Origin: Bifidobacterium anseris
Lineage (GTDB): Bacteria > Actinomycetota > Actinomycetes > Actinomycetales > Bifidobacteriaceae
Direction: 5' to 3'
Length of the DNA stretch: 64,000 bases
Assembly (NCBI RefSeq): GCF_002860345.1
Contig: NZ_NMYC01000005.1
Location: 1-64,000, forward strand
Within the stretch, counting starts at the first letter, position 1. Each line of letters starts with the position of its first letter. This document shows, in pieces, positions 1 through 7,762 of this stretch. Under the pieces are notes generated by a model. That model was not told the DNA's origin. It did not search any database and saw only the letters and a program-made list of their open reading frames with translations. The translations under genes and the position numbers were made by a program.

Positions 1-424
<424 letters not shown>

Positions 425-615
425 CATTCATGGAGACATCCAACAGATGACTCACAAAAGAAAAAGACGGACCATCCAATAAGGAAGGACGGTCACACAA
501 AAACCCCGACACCCATCAAACCCCCTCGGGTACCACACGGGCGGGCATCGGACTGGCAATCAAAGACCACCACACAACCAACACGAAGTCAGTCGCATGA
601 TGAAGTAGTACAGTA

Positions 616-635
616 CACACTATTGAGTTCTCAAA
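616..635 (-). promoter_or_regulatory. rRNA leader boxA-like antitermination/processing element
   Basis: On the minus strand this reads TTTGAGAACTCAATAGTGTG, the element seen in actinobacterial rRNA leaders and 16S-23S spacers and thought to act in antitermination and processing. It lies about 190 nt upstream of the mature 16S end and downstream of the predicted promoter, as expected for a leader element. Confidence 0.7.
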
Positions 636-702
636 CCACCACACACAGCCAACGACCCTCCGAACCCAGTCCAGAAGCTCACCAACCGGCAGCAAGATGA
701 AT

Positions 703-731
703 AACTTACACCACCCCAAACCAAAACACAA
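703..731 (-). promoter_or_regulatory. Candidate rrn promoter
   Basis: Minus strand: -35 TTGTGT (726-731), 17-nt spacer, -10 TAAGTT (703-708). It sits upstream of the boxA-like element and reads into 16S. The surrounding leader is almost pure G/T on this strand, so other alignments are possible. Confidence 0.45.
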
Positions 732-778
732 ACCCACCCCCACCACAACACCCCCAAAACCCCTGCAAACACACACAA

Positions 779-883
779 CCACCGGCGTGTCGCAAACCAC
801 CCAAAACCACCCACAAACACCACCACAACCCATAACAACAACCACAACAACCCACCAAAAAACACCCACCACCGGCGTGTCGC
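779..883 (-). repeat. Direct repeat pair upstream of the rrn promoter
   Basis: The 15-mer CCACCGGCGTGTCGC (plus strand) occurs at 779-793 and again at 869-883, exactly 90 nt apart, in an otherwise C/A-rich stretch. Each copy precedes a G/T-only run on the transcribed strand. They could be paired upstream-activator sites or the edges of duplicated promoter units. The rest of 884-1145 holds no gene; it separates the rrn leader from the divergently oriented MFS gene. Confidence 0.55.
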
Positions 884-1145
884 GATACAGTCGACGTGTC
901 TATCGATCGTCGATCAGCCAGGCAAGTTCGTCGAACGTGCAGATTCTGTGACGAAATCATCGCGCATCACCACAGCGCACTGCGCGCTTATTATCATGTT
1001 TTGTCGGCGCGTTTCCGCCGCGTATCATGCAGACGGACGCCCCACCGTTACCCTCGGCGAGACAGGATAACGATCGATACATATTTCCGGTGCATCGCAC
1101 TGTAGTCAGGCCGCAGATTCGCGATGCCTGTACGAAAAGAGATGC

Positions 1146-2699
1146 ATGTCCACCTCGAAATCCCCGGCCTGCCAGTCCACGCGCGACGATCAGGCCACTC
1201 TCAACGCATCCGTCGTCACGGTGACGCCACGTCGACGCATGCTCATGCTCGTCAACATCATCCTGTGCTGCATCGCGTCGTCGCTGCTGTCGACGGCGCT
1301 AAGCACGGCGCTGCCGCCGATCATCAGCGAATTCGGCATCGAAGTGAGCACCGGCCAATGGATCACGAGCATCTACGCGCTCGTCATGGCCATCATGATT
1401 CCGATGACCGCATTCCTCGCGAAACGCGTTCCGACGAAGCCGCTGTACGTGGGCGTCATCGGCGTCTTCCTATTCGGCACCGCGCTGTGCATGTGCGCGC
1501 CGAACATCCAGACGCTGCTGCTCGGCCGCGCGCTGCAGGCCATCGGCGGCGGCGCGATCACGACGGTCGGCCAGATCGTGCTGTTCGCAATCTTCCCGAT
1601 CGAACAACGCGGCACGATCATGGGATGGTACGGCCTCGCGCTGAGCGCTGCGCCAATCGTCGCGCCGACGGTCGGCGGCGTCCTCGCCGACACTACCGGA
1701 TGGCGTTCGATCTTTGCGCTCGTCGGCGTCGTCATGCTGCTGTCGCTCATCTTCGCCGCGGTCGTCTTCGCGAACGTGCTGCCGACGAGCCGCATCCGTC
1801 TCGACATGCCGTCGTTCCTGCTCACGGCGATCGCATTCGGCGGCGTCACCTATGGCATCGGCACGCTCACCGGCGGCATCGACCGCATCGGATGCGCCGC
1901 GCTCGTCGTCGGCATCATCGGCGCTGTGCTCTTCGTGCGCCGTCAGCTGCGTCTCGACACGCCGTTCCTCAACGTGCGCGTCTTCCAAAGCTACCGCTTC
2001 CGCGTCGGCGTCATTGCCGCGTGCCTGCTGTACCTCGTGATGATCGGACCGATGACGACGATTCCGCTCGCCGTGCAGGACGGCATGGGCTTCGCGGCGA
2101 CCGTCTCCGGCCTCATGCTGCTGCCCGGATCGATCTGCAGCATCATCATGAATCCGGTCGCCGGCAAGCTGTTCGACCGTACCGGCGCGCGACGCATCGC
2201 GATCGTCGGTTCCGCGCTCACGCTCGCGTCGATGATTGCGCTCGCGTTCGTGCAGTCGACGACGTCGCTCGCCGTGTTCGCCGGCGTCAACGCCGTGCGC
2301 ACAATCGGCATCTCCCTTGTGCTGATGCCGCTGCTCACCTGGTCGATCAGCGGACTCGACGAATCGATGACGGCGGACGGCACGTCGCTGTTCAACGCGC
2401 TCGCCCAGATGATGGGCGCCGTGAGCACCGCCGTGTTCGCCGGCATCATGGGAAGCCGCGGCATGGCTGGCTTCAACATGTCGAGCGCCTTCGGCGCGCT
2501 GTGCACGCTCGCGTTGTTCATCGTCGCGATTGTGTTCATCAAGAATCGTCGGAAAACCGCGATCGCCGCGCCGACGAAAAAGGACGCCGCCGCAATCGAC
2601 AATGGCGAAATCAGCAACACAACGATTGCCGACGACGACATCAGCAACGCCGATATCGACGTGTTCGAGACGGCCGAGCAACTCGAAGTCGCCTCCTGA
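1146..2699 (+). CDS. MFS transporter, DHA2/EmrB-QacA-type multidrug exporter
   Basis: 517 aa, probably a 14-helix drug:proton antiporter in the cytoplasmic membrane. The first helix starts at about residue 28 (MLMLVNIILCCIASSLLSTA), followed by a cytoplasmic loop and the alanine/glycine-rich segment ALQAIGGGAITTVGQ. The antiporter-like stretch LSAAPIVAPTVGGVLADTTG (about residues 165-184) is a motif-C equivalent. The C-terminal 50 residues are polar and cytosolic. A weak AAAAGAG lies just before the ATG. The gene is single and ends in a strong terminator. The substrate cannot be told from sequence; QacA- or lincomycin-resistance-like exporters are the nearest families. Confidence 0.85.
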   Translation: MSTSKSPACQSTRDDQATLNASVVTVTPRRRMLMLVNIILCCIASSLLSTALSTALPPIISEFGIEVSTGQWITSIYALVMAIMIPMTAFLAKRVPTKPLYVGVIGVFLFGTALCMCAPNIQTLLLGRALQAIGGGAITTVGQIVLFAIFPIEQRGTIMGWYGLALSAAPIVAPTVGGVLADTTGWRSIFALVGVVMLLSLIFAAVVFANVLPTSRIRLDMPSFLLTAIAFGGVTYGIGTLTGGIDRIGCAALVVGIIGAVLFVRRQLRLDTPFLNVRVFQSYRFRVGVIAACLLYLVMIGPMTTIPLAVQDGMGFAATVSGLMLLPGSICSIIMNPVAGKLFDRTGARRIAIVGSALTLASMIALAFVQSTTSLAVFAGVNAVRTIGISLVLMPLLTWSISGLDESMTADGTSLFNALAQMMGAVSTAVFAGIMGSRGMAGFNMSSAFGALCTLALFIVAIVFIKNRRKTAIAAPTKKDAAAIDNGEISNTTIADDDISNADIDVFETAEQLEVAS

Positions 2700-2715
2700 C
2701 GGCTCGCTCGACGCG

Positions 2716-2772
2716 AAACGGGCGCAGTCGCGGAACATTGTGCGCGATGTTCCGCGACTGCGCCCGTTTTTT
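2716..2772 (+). terminator. Rho-independent terminator after the MFS gene
   Basis: A 23-bp inverted repeat (2716-2738 with 2747-2769, arm core CGGGCGCAGTCGCGGAACAT) with an 8-nt loop runs into TTTTTT. It begins 17 nt after the stop codon. Confidence 0.9.
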
Positions 2773-2898
2773 CGTTGGCGGCTGGATGGGCACATGTCGC
2801 ACGCGGCAGCGGCGTTCATGGTAAGCCTGTAGACAAGGAAACAATCAACGCAACGACAAATCACAGCAGCGTCAATAGCGACAGAACAGGAGCGCGAC

Positions 2899-3663
2899 AT
2901 GGCGAAGAAAATCATGGTGTTCACCGGAGCGGGCATCTCTACATCAGCGGGAATCCCCGATTTCCGCGGCCCCGATGGCGTATGGACGAAACACCCCGAC
3001 CAGATGCAGGTGTACGACATCGACGCCTTCCTTAGCGACAAGGAGGCGCGCGAATACTCATGGCGGTGGCAGAAGGAATCGCCGGTGTGGAACGCGAAAC
3101 CCGGCGCGGCGCATTACGCGCTCGTCGATCTTGAAAAGGCGGGACTGCTCAGCCTCATCGCCACGCAGAACTTCGACGCGCTGCATGAGAAGGCCGGCAA
3201 CAGCCCGGACAAAATCGTCAATCTGCACGGCACGATCGGCACATCGCACTGCCTCAGCTGCCATGCGCAATACGACACCGAGGAAATCATGGCACGGCTC
3301 GACGAAGAGCCGGATCCGCACTGCCATCGCAAGATGCCGTACCGCGGCAACATGCCGTGCAACGGACTGCTCAAGACGGACGTCGTCTACTTCGGCGAAA
3401 TGCTGCCGGAAGGCGCGATGGAACGGTCGATCCGCGCCGCGCAGCAGGCGGACGAACTGTGGGTCGTCGGTTCGACGCTCGAAGTGTTCCCGGCCGCGAG
3501 CATCGTGCCGGCGGCCGCGCAGGCGGGCACGCCGATCACGATCATGAACATGGGCAGCACGCAGTACGATTCACTCGCCGACCGCCTCATCCACGACGAC
3601 ATCGCGACGGCGCTGCCGAAGCTCGTCAAGGAGACGATCGCGGAGAACGCAGGGAATCAGTGA
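2899..3663 (+). CDS. Sir2-family NAD+-dependent protein deacylase (sirtuin)
   Basis: 254 aa, a usual length for bacterial CobB-type sirtuins. It removes acyl groups from lysines using NAD+, in the cytosol. Motifs in order: TGAGIS (9-14) and GIPDFRG (18-24) for NAD binding, TQNFDALHEKAG, the catalytic-His motif NLHGT, a zinc-binding set with CLSC and two later cysteines (PHCHRK, NMPC), VVYFGE, and GSTLEVFPAAS. The usual TQNID is TQNFD here. GGAG lies 9 nt before the ATG. It is monocistronic, bounded by terminators on both sides. Deacetylase versus longer-chain deacylase activity cannot be settled by eye. Confidence 0.93.
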   Translation: MAKKIMVFTGAGISTSAGIPDFRGPDGVWTKHPDQMQVYDIDAFLSDKEAREYSWRWQKESPVWNAKPGAAHYALVDLEKAGLLSLIATQNFDALHEKAGNSPDKIVNLHGTIGTSHCLSCHAQYDTEEIMARLDEEPDPHCHRKMPYRGNMPCNGLLKTDVVYFGEMLPEGAMERSIRAAQQADELWVVGSTLEVFPAASIVPAAAQAGTPITIMNMGSTQYDSLADRLIHDDIATALPKLVKETIAENAGNQ

Positions 3664-3682
3664 GATTGCGCAATCAGTAAAC

Positions 3683-3737
3683 AAAAAACATCGTTGCCCC
3701 GACGGCCGCGTTGCGCGCCGGGACGACGATGTTTTTT
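3683..3737 (+). terminator. Terminator after the sirtuin gene
   Basis: An inverted repeat with outer arms AAAAAACATCGT and ACGATGTTTTTT encloses a GC-rich inner stem, 20 nt after the stop. The A and T tracts would let it work in both directions, also serving the convergent threonine ammonia-lyase gene. Confidence 0.85.
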
Positions 3738-3800
3738 GCTTGTGCGATGTTCGAGGTCGACGTTCACTGGCTGCGGCGGCCGCATCAGCGAACAGCGTAG

Positions 3801-3816
3801 TGTTGCACGTGGAACA
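3801..3816. promoter_or_regulatory. parS-like palindrome
   Basis: TGTTGCACGTGGAACA matches the bacterial parS consensus TGTTTCACGTGAAACA at 14 of 16 positions and keeps the CACGTG core. It is intergenic, between two convergent genes, where a ParB site is tolerated. It lies about 52 kb from parAB. Confidence 0.45.
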
Positions 3817-3873
3817 TCGTGTGGAACATTCGGCGCATGATGTCGCTGTGCCGCGCGTGCTCAGTAGAAGCGC

Positions 3874-5139
3874 TCAGTAGATGCGCTTCGGCGTGTAGCC
3901 GGCGTCGCGCATCATCTGCAGCACCTGTTCGATATGCTCTGGGCCGTTCGTCTCCACGGTGACGCCGAGCGCGACCGAGTTCGTGTAGTGGCCGTTCGCC
4001 TTGAACTGATCGTGGTCGAGAGCGATGACGTTCGCGCGCGCCTTCGCGAGAATCGTCGCGACCTTGACGAGCTGCCCCGGCGTATCCGGCAGTTCGACTT
4101 CGAAGTTCATGATGCGGCCGCGCGCGATCATGCCCTTCTGAATGACGGCGCCGATCGTGACGGTGTCGATGTTGCCGCCGGACATGATCGGGACGACGAC
4201 GTGCTCGCCTTCGGCCTCGGCGAACTTGCGCGAGCGCAGATTGAGATGTTCGAGCGCGGCAAGCGAAACGGCGCCGGCCGCTTCGACGACCATCTTGTGC
4301 TTTTCGAGCATGAGCAGAATCATCTCGTTGATATCGCGTTCGGAGACTTCGATGAGATCGTCGAGGAACTCGTTGAGCAGCGCGAAGGTCAGGTCACCGG
4401 GACGGCGCACGGCGACGCCTTCGGCCGACGTGACAACCTTGTCGGCGGCGACGACGCGGCCTGCGTCGAGTGACTTGCGCCACGCGGGCGAACCTTCGGG
4501 GATCGCGCCGATGACGCGCACGTCGGGACGGAAGGTCTTGACGGCGAGCGCGACGCCCGCCCCCAGACCGCCGCCGCCGAGCGGCACGACGATGTCGGTG
4601 ACGTCTGGGCAGTCCTCGAGGATCTCCATCGCAATCGTGCCCTGGCCGCACAGGACCTCGTAATCGTCGAAGGGCGGCACGTAGGTCATGCCTTCGCTCT
4701 GGCTCAGTTCGATGGCGTAAGCGGCGGCCTCGTCGAAGACGTCGCCGTGCAGCACAACGTCCGCGCCGTACGCCTTCGTCGCGTCCACCTTGAGCGGCGG
4801 CGTGATCTGCGGCATCAGAATCGTCGCCTTCGCGCCGCGTTCACGCGCCGCATACGCGACGCCCTGCGCGTGGTTGCCGGCGGACGCAGTCACGATGCCG
4901 CGCTCGAGTTCGTCATCGGTCAAAGATGCAATCTTGTTGTAGGCACCGCGGATCTTGAACGAACCGGTGACCTGCAGGTTCTCCGGCTTGAGCAGAATCG
5001 TATGACCGGTCATCTCGGACAGCACCGGGGACGCAATGAGCTGCGTGTGCTTCGCGGTTCCGTCGAGTCGTTCGGCCGCCAGCTTGAGCTGCGCGGCATG
5101 GTCATGGCGCATCGCCTGCAATACATCTTTTTGTTCCAT
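3874..5139 (-). CDS. ilvA: Threonine ammonia-lyase (threonine dehydratase), ACT-domain type
   Basis: 421 aa from the chosen start. A PLP enzyme that deaminates threonine to 2-oxobutanoate, the first step towards isoleucine. The catalytic lysine is in TGSFKIRGAYNK and the phosphate loop is GGGGLGAGV. After residue 330 a single ACT domain (NFEVELPDTPGQLVKVATIL) suggests amino-acid feedback. Single-ACT enzymes of this length resemble the TdcB-like branch as well as short IlvA. The ATG at 5139 is preferred over an in-frame ATG at 5199 because TACAAT ends 8 nt before it and neither start has a Shine-Dalgarno sequence, which suggests a leaderless mRNA. Confidence 0.92.
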   Translation of the reverse strand: MEQKDVLQAMRHDHAAQLKLAAERLDGTAKHTQLIASPVLSEMTGHTILLKPENLQVTGSFKIRGAYNKIASLTDDELERGIVTASAGNHAQGVAYAARERGAKATILMPQITPPLKVDATKAYGADVVLHGDVFDEAAAYAIELSQSEGMTYVPPFDDYEVLCGQGTIAMEILEDCPDVTDIVVPLGGGGLGAGVALAVKTFRPDVRVIGAIPEGSPAWRKSLDAGRVVAADKVVTSAEGVAVRRPGDLTFALLNEFLDDLIEVSERDINEMILLMLEKHKMVVEAAGAVSLAALEHLNLRSRKFAEAEGEHVVVPIMSGGNIDTVTIGAVIQKGMIARGRIMNFEVELPDTPGQLVKVATILAKARANVIALDHDQFKANGHYTNSVALGVTVETNGPEHIEQVLQMMRDAGYTPKRIY

Positions 5140-5147
5140 AAACGGAT

Positions 5148-5153
5148 ATTGTA
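5148..5153 (-). promoter_or_regulatory. -10 element of ilvA (leaderless start)
   Basis: TACAAT on the minus strand ends 8 nt before the ATG at 5139, so transcription would begin at or beside the start codon. No good -35 is visible. Confidence 0.5.
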
Positions 5154-5266
5154 AGTTGCGGTTCGCGAAGTGCCGCGGGGGCGTCCGCGTAGTGGCCATG
5201 TGCGTGAGATGGAGGCAGGCGCGCGCCTTCTCAATACCCAGAGCGCATACTCAGAGATTGACTCCC

Positions 5267-5563
5267 TCATTCGATACTGCCATCAGCTTCGCACACGAAG
5301 TTCTGCCGCATTCCCTTTTCGAGAATGAAACGCTTCTGATAGAAGACATCCGTGTAGTCAAGCACTTTATTCATCTGCGCGGTGTCGAAGAACGCGCCGA
5401 TGGCCGCCGAGACGACCGGAACGGCCTTCTTGACCGCCTGCTGCGTCAGTCGCTTACCAATCTGCTCAAACACACCTCGGAACATGGCATTCTCAAGGCC
5501 AGCCTCGCCTGCTTTTTCCAAAGCCCTCTTTGCCGCCTTGTTCGCCAGCGCGCGCAGCTGCAC
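5267..5563 (-). pseudogene. EcsC-family protein, C-terminal remnant
   Basis: 98 codons from a GTG with no ribosome-binding site. The text IGKRLTQQAVKKAVPVVSAA followed by IGAFFDTAQMNKVLDYTDVF is characteristic of the C-terminal part of EcsC-family proteins, which are normally 200 residues or more. The N-terminal half is missing. Immediately upstream lies a broken fluC fragment, so the gene was truncated by a rearrangement. It may still be translated as a small protein, but nothing supports a function. Confidence 0.6.
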
Positions 5564-5565
5564 TA

Positions 5566-5630
5566 TCAGCAGTGGAATACCGTGACTCCGACGAGCGTGC
5601 CGCCGATGATGAACGAGCCTGCCAAATCAC
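5566..5630 (-). pseudogene. fluC remnant with internal deletion
   Basis: The minus strand starts GTG ATT TGG, equal to the Met-Ile-Trp start of the intact fluC copy at 6693, in a matching leader (GCATCAC, GAGGAG and a TTGTxTGCGCTGTGG stretch are shared). It then jumps, in another frame, to DLAGSFIIGGTLVGVTVF, which aligns with NLAGSFIVGIMLAVTAV of that copy. About 117 nt (codons 4 to 42) are lost. It stops at 5566-5568 and abuts the EcsC remnant. Confidence 0.7.
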
Positions 5631-5919
5631 GGGCGTGATGCGTTCTCCTCGTTGTTTGCGCTGTGGTCGCGCGTCGCGGTGCCGCGGTCGGCCGATGTAA
5701 TGTACGGATTCACCATGGCGCCGCGCTCTGCTCGCGCTTCCGCGGAATGGCGGTCCCAGTTATCACAGTAGGTGTAGGTAATCATTCCGGGAGCGAACCG
5801 CTCGACGAGCGTCTGATGCACGATTGACTCATGGCACCGTGTTGACCTGACCACATTTCATCATTTCCATCATACTGACGCGCGACAGCCCGGGGCTGCC
5901 GCCACGGTCCATGCTTGAT

Positions 5920-6300
5920 TCAGACGACGTCGGCATCGTGCTTGCGGCGGCCGATGAGTCGCCGACCAAGCAAGTACAGCAGCATGCCGATCGCGAGGTT
6001 CCCCAGCACAATGAGCAGCGCAGCCCAAAGATTAGTCTGCATGAGCGTGAACGTGTCCGCCGAGAACGTGGAGAACGTGGTCAGGCCACCGCAGAATCCG
6101 GTCGTCAGGAATTTGGAGAGTGATTTCGATGGCTGCCTGTTCTCAATGATCGCAGTGAAGAGTCCCATGAGGAAACAGCCGCAGCAGTTGATGATGAGAA
6201 TGGAAAGCGGGTCGGCAAGCCAACCGTTCAGGCCGGTTTCCAGAAGATAGCGACAGACCGCACCGAGTGCACATCCGAGTCCCACAGCAAGCAGTTTCAT
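5920..6300 (-). CDS. fluC: Fluoride ion exporter FluC (CrcB), second of pair
   Basis: 126 aa, four membrane helices, the usual FluC size. FluC proteins form dual-topology dimers that let fluoride leave the cytosol. The sequence shows the N-terminal glycine/arginine segment (ALGAVCRYLLE), the asparagine-glycine region (INCCGCFLMGLF) and the signature GFCGGLTTFSTFS. It starts 12 nt after the first fluC ends, with GGAG before the ATG. Two adjacent genes are typical of Gram-positives that build a heterodimer with opposite topologies. No fluoride riboswitch is recognisable upstream of the operon. Confidence 0.92.
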   Translation of the reverse strand: MKLLAVGLGCALGAVCRYLLETGLNGWLADPLSILIINCCGCFLMGLFTAIIENRQPSKSLSKFLTTGFCGGLTTFSTFSADTFTLMQTNLWAALLIVLGNLAIGMLLYLLGRRLIGRRKHDADVV

Positions 6301-6312
6301 AACCCACTCCTT

Positions 6313-6693
6313 CTATTTCGCGAACAGTTGGGCGGCAAGAAAACCAAGCGCCACGCAGCACACGCCGAGTACCACGCTGCCGAGCCAGTACAGCCATGCG
6401 CGCAATGTGCGGTCCGTGTTGAACAGTGCGACGACTTCGGACGTGAACGTGGAGAACGTGGTCAGACCACCGCAGAAGCCGGTGACGACGAGCGCTTTCC
6501 ATGGGGCGCCGAGCGTGCCCACGGCAGTGACGGCGAGCATGATGCCGACGATGAACGAGCCCGCCAGATTGACGAGGAGCGTGCCAAAGGGGATGGCGTA
6601 GTCGGAGCGATTGAGCCAACTTGAGCACAACGAGCGTAGACAGCCACCAGCGAAACCGCCGACTGCCACCGCGGTGAGATTCCACCAGATCAT
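6313..6693 (-). CDS. fluC: Fluoride ion exporter FluC (CrcB), first of pair
   Basis: 126 aa with four predicted helices. Motifs: GGFAGGCLRSLCSSW near the N terminus, LLVNLAGSFIVG in helix 2, and GFCGGLTTFSTFT at about residues 72-84. It is the likely partner of the downstream copy in a heterodimeric fluoride channel. GAGAGGAG lies about 12 nt before the ATG. A -10-like TATGAT (6768-6773) overlaps the stop of the upstream gene, which would give a 5' leader of about 67 nt. A decayed third copy lies at 5566-5630. Confidence 0.92.
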   Translation of the reverse strand: MIWWNLTAVAVGGFAGGCLRSLCSSWLNRSDYAIPFGTLLVNLAGSFIVGIMLAVTAVGTLGAPWKALVVTGFCGGLTTFSTFTSEVVALFNTDRTLRAWLYWLGSVVLGVCCVALGFLAAQLFAK

Positions 6694-6768
6694 GGTCGTG
6701 ATGCGCTCCTCTCGTTGTATGCGCTGTGGCGCGCTGTTGTTGCGCTGTGGTCAGTTGACCGCGTTCCA

Positions 6769-7347
6769 TCATAGTGATGTGGGGCCCGGCGCGGTGGACG
6801 GCTGGCTCTCACTTCCCACAATCATGTATGCAGCGGGTTCGGTGGCGAGGAAATCGCGCGTGACGCCAAAATCGAAGGTTGCGCTCTCCGTCATGACGCT
6901 CTGCGGGCCCTCGAGGATTGTATCTATATCCTCAAGGCGCACCTTGCTCGGGCACACGACCATCACGATGACACTGGCGATGGCGGTTCCCGTCAAAGAT
7001 TCAACGGCGCGAGCCAACGCACCCGCCACCGCTCTTGCATCGCGCGTCTCGGAACAGTGAAACTGTGCAAGATGCAGATAACATCCTTTCACGTCATCAA
7101 TAATCAGTGAAGCCGGAATACAAGAAAACGAATCGTCAGCATTCAGCATGCGGAGTAATGCTCGGATAGGCGCCAACGGATCCTGACCATCATCAGCACA
7201 CGCCCATGCATCAGCAGACACACCGGGCGACCCAATCGTAAGAACGGACTGCTGAATTCTCGTATTGACGACAGTCGCTAGAAAGCCATCATCCCGATAC
7301 TCGATTCCCGTCGAATACGTATCCGTCACGCTTCCTCTTTTTTTCAT
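6769..7347 (-). CDS. Hypothetical protein with possible FtsZ C-terminal-like domain
   Basis: 192 aa; I do not recognise the family. No signal peptide or membrane helix is visible. Residues of about 95-180 alternate helix and strand in a way that fits the FtsZ C-terminal domain. Counting from the strand start V (VIVMVV), L13, I16, A31, F35-G36 and D40 coincide with the FtsZ pattern (VLLNI, L, I, AN, FG, D), and the Arg 24 residues before it also coincides. No GTP-binding domain (GGGTGTG tubulin signature) is present. The tail is Ser/Pro-rich. The ATG has no clear Shine-Dalgarno sequence; a GTG six codons in follows AGAGGA closely. Codon use is less GC-biased than in the neighbours. Confidence 0.55.
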   Translation of the reverse strand: MKKRGSVTDTYSTGIEYRDDGFLATVVNTRIQQSVLTIGSPGVSADAWACADDGQDPLAPIRALLRMLNADDSFSCIPASLIIDDVKGCYLHLAQFHCSETRDARAVAGALARAVESLTGTAIASVIVMVVCPSKVRLEDIDTILEGPQSVMTESATFDFGVTRDFLATEPAAYMIVGSESQPSTAPGPTSL

Positions 7348-7537
7348 TTGGCGATTTCATTGCATTGCAAGAATCACAGAATCAGAAAGAACTCAATGTC
7401 ACCCTGGAATACTCCAGGAATATATCACCGCATCAATCATTGCGATGCTTCCCAGCGGCCCCATCCGCTGATTCAACTGATGTGTGCGGCGCGCGGTGCG
7501 CGACGTGCACGCCTCACACCACCGATCACATAGCCGA

Positions 7538-7604
7538 GAATTCTTACATGCTTACAATGAAATCTTACATGAAAGAATTGATTCTTACATCAATGTAAGA
7601 ATTC
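7538..7604. repeat. AT-rich TTACAT repeat cluster with palindrome
   Basis: Within a 415-nt gene-free stretch (7348-7762), TTCTTACAT-like words recur at 7541, 7551 (CTTACAAT), 7562 and 7581, and ATTCTTACAT (7581-7590) is followed after CA by its exact inverse ATGTAAGAAT (7593-7602). The flanks GAATTCTTACAT and ATGTAAGAATTC are also inverse. This is an operator- or iteron-like arrangement in a high-GC genome. The rest of the gap shows no gene. Confidence 0.6.
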
Positions 7605-7691
7605 AGCGAGCCGGTTTGGAGCGCACGCAGACCACCGTTCGCGGTCGCGCACAGCCGCACGCCATCAATTATTCGCAATCGTCAACAATAG

Positions 7692-7726
7692 AAAACGGGC
7701 GGCCAGTCTACTGACTGACCGCCCGC
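7692..7726 (-). terminator. Terminator of the GH13 gene
   Basis: On the minus strand GCGGGCGGTCAGT pairs with ACTGGCCGCCCG across a short loop and runs into TTTTC, 37 nt after the stop codon of the alpha-glucosidase. Confidence 0.75.
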
Positions 7727-7762
7727 AATGCTTCACGAGAAGCAACGCGCGCTCGCACGGCG

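Noticed and set aside
1470-3041. Long minus-strand open frame (523 codons) opposite the MFS gene
   Set aside because: Arg/Asp/Glu-rich antisense reading of a GC-rich gene, with no motif or ribosome-binding site. Frames like this occur opposite most genes here (another of 827 codons at 48781-51264).
5627-5854. Minus-strand ORF of 75 codons upstream of the fluC remnant
   Set aside because: No similarity, no start signal, and its end runs in the wrong frame through the decayed fluC leader.
6690-6780. Fluoride riboswitch before the fluC pair
   Set aside because: The short leader lacks the conserved crcB-motif sequences; only a promoter-like TATGAT and a Shine-Dalgarno sequence are seen.
7365-7598. 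Small plus-strand ORF of 77 codons across the TTACAT patch
   Set aside because: No ribosome-binding site, no recognisable motif, and it overlaps the repeats. It might be a gene remnant but nothing supports that.
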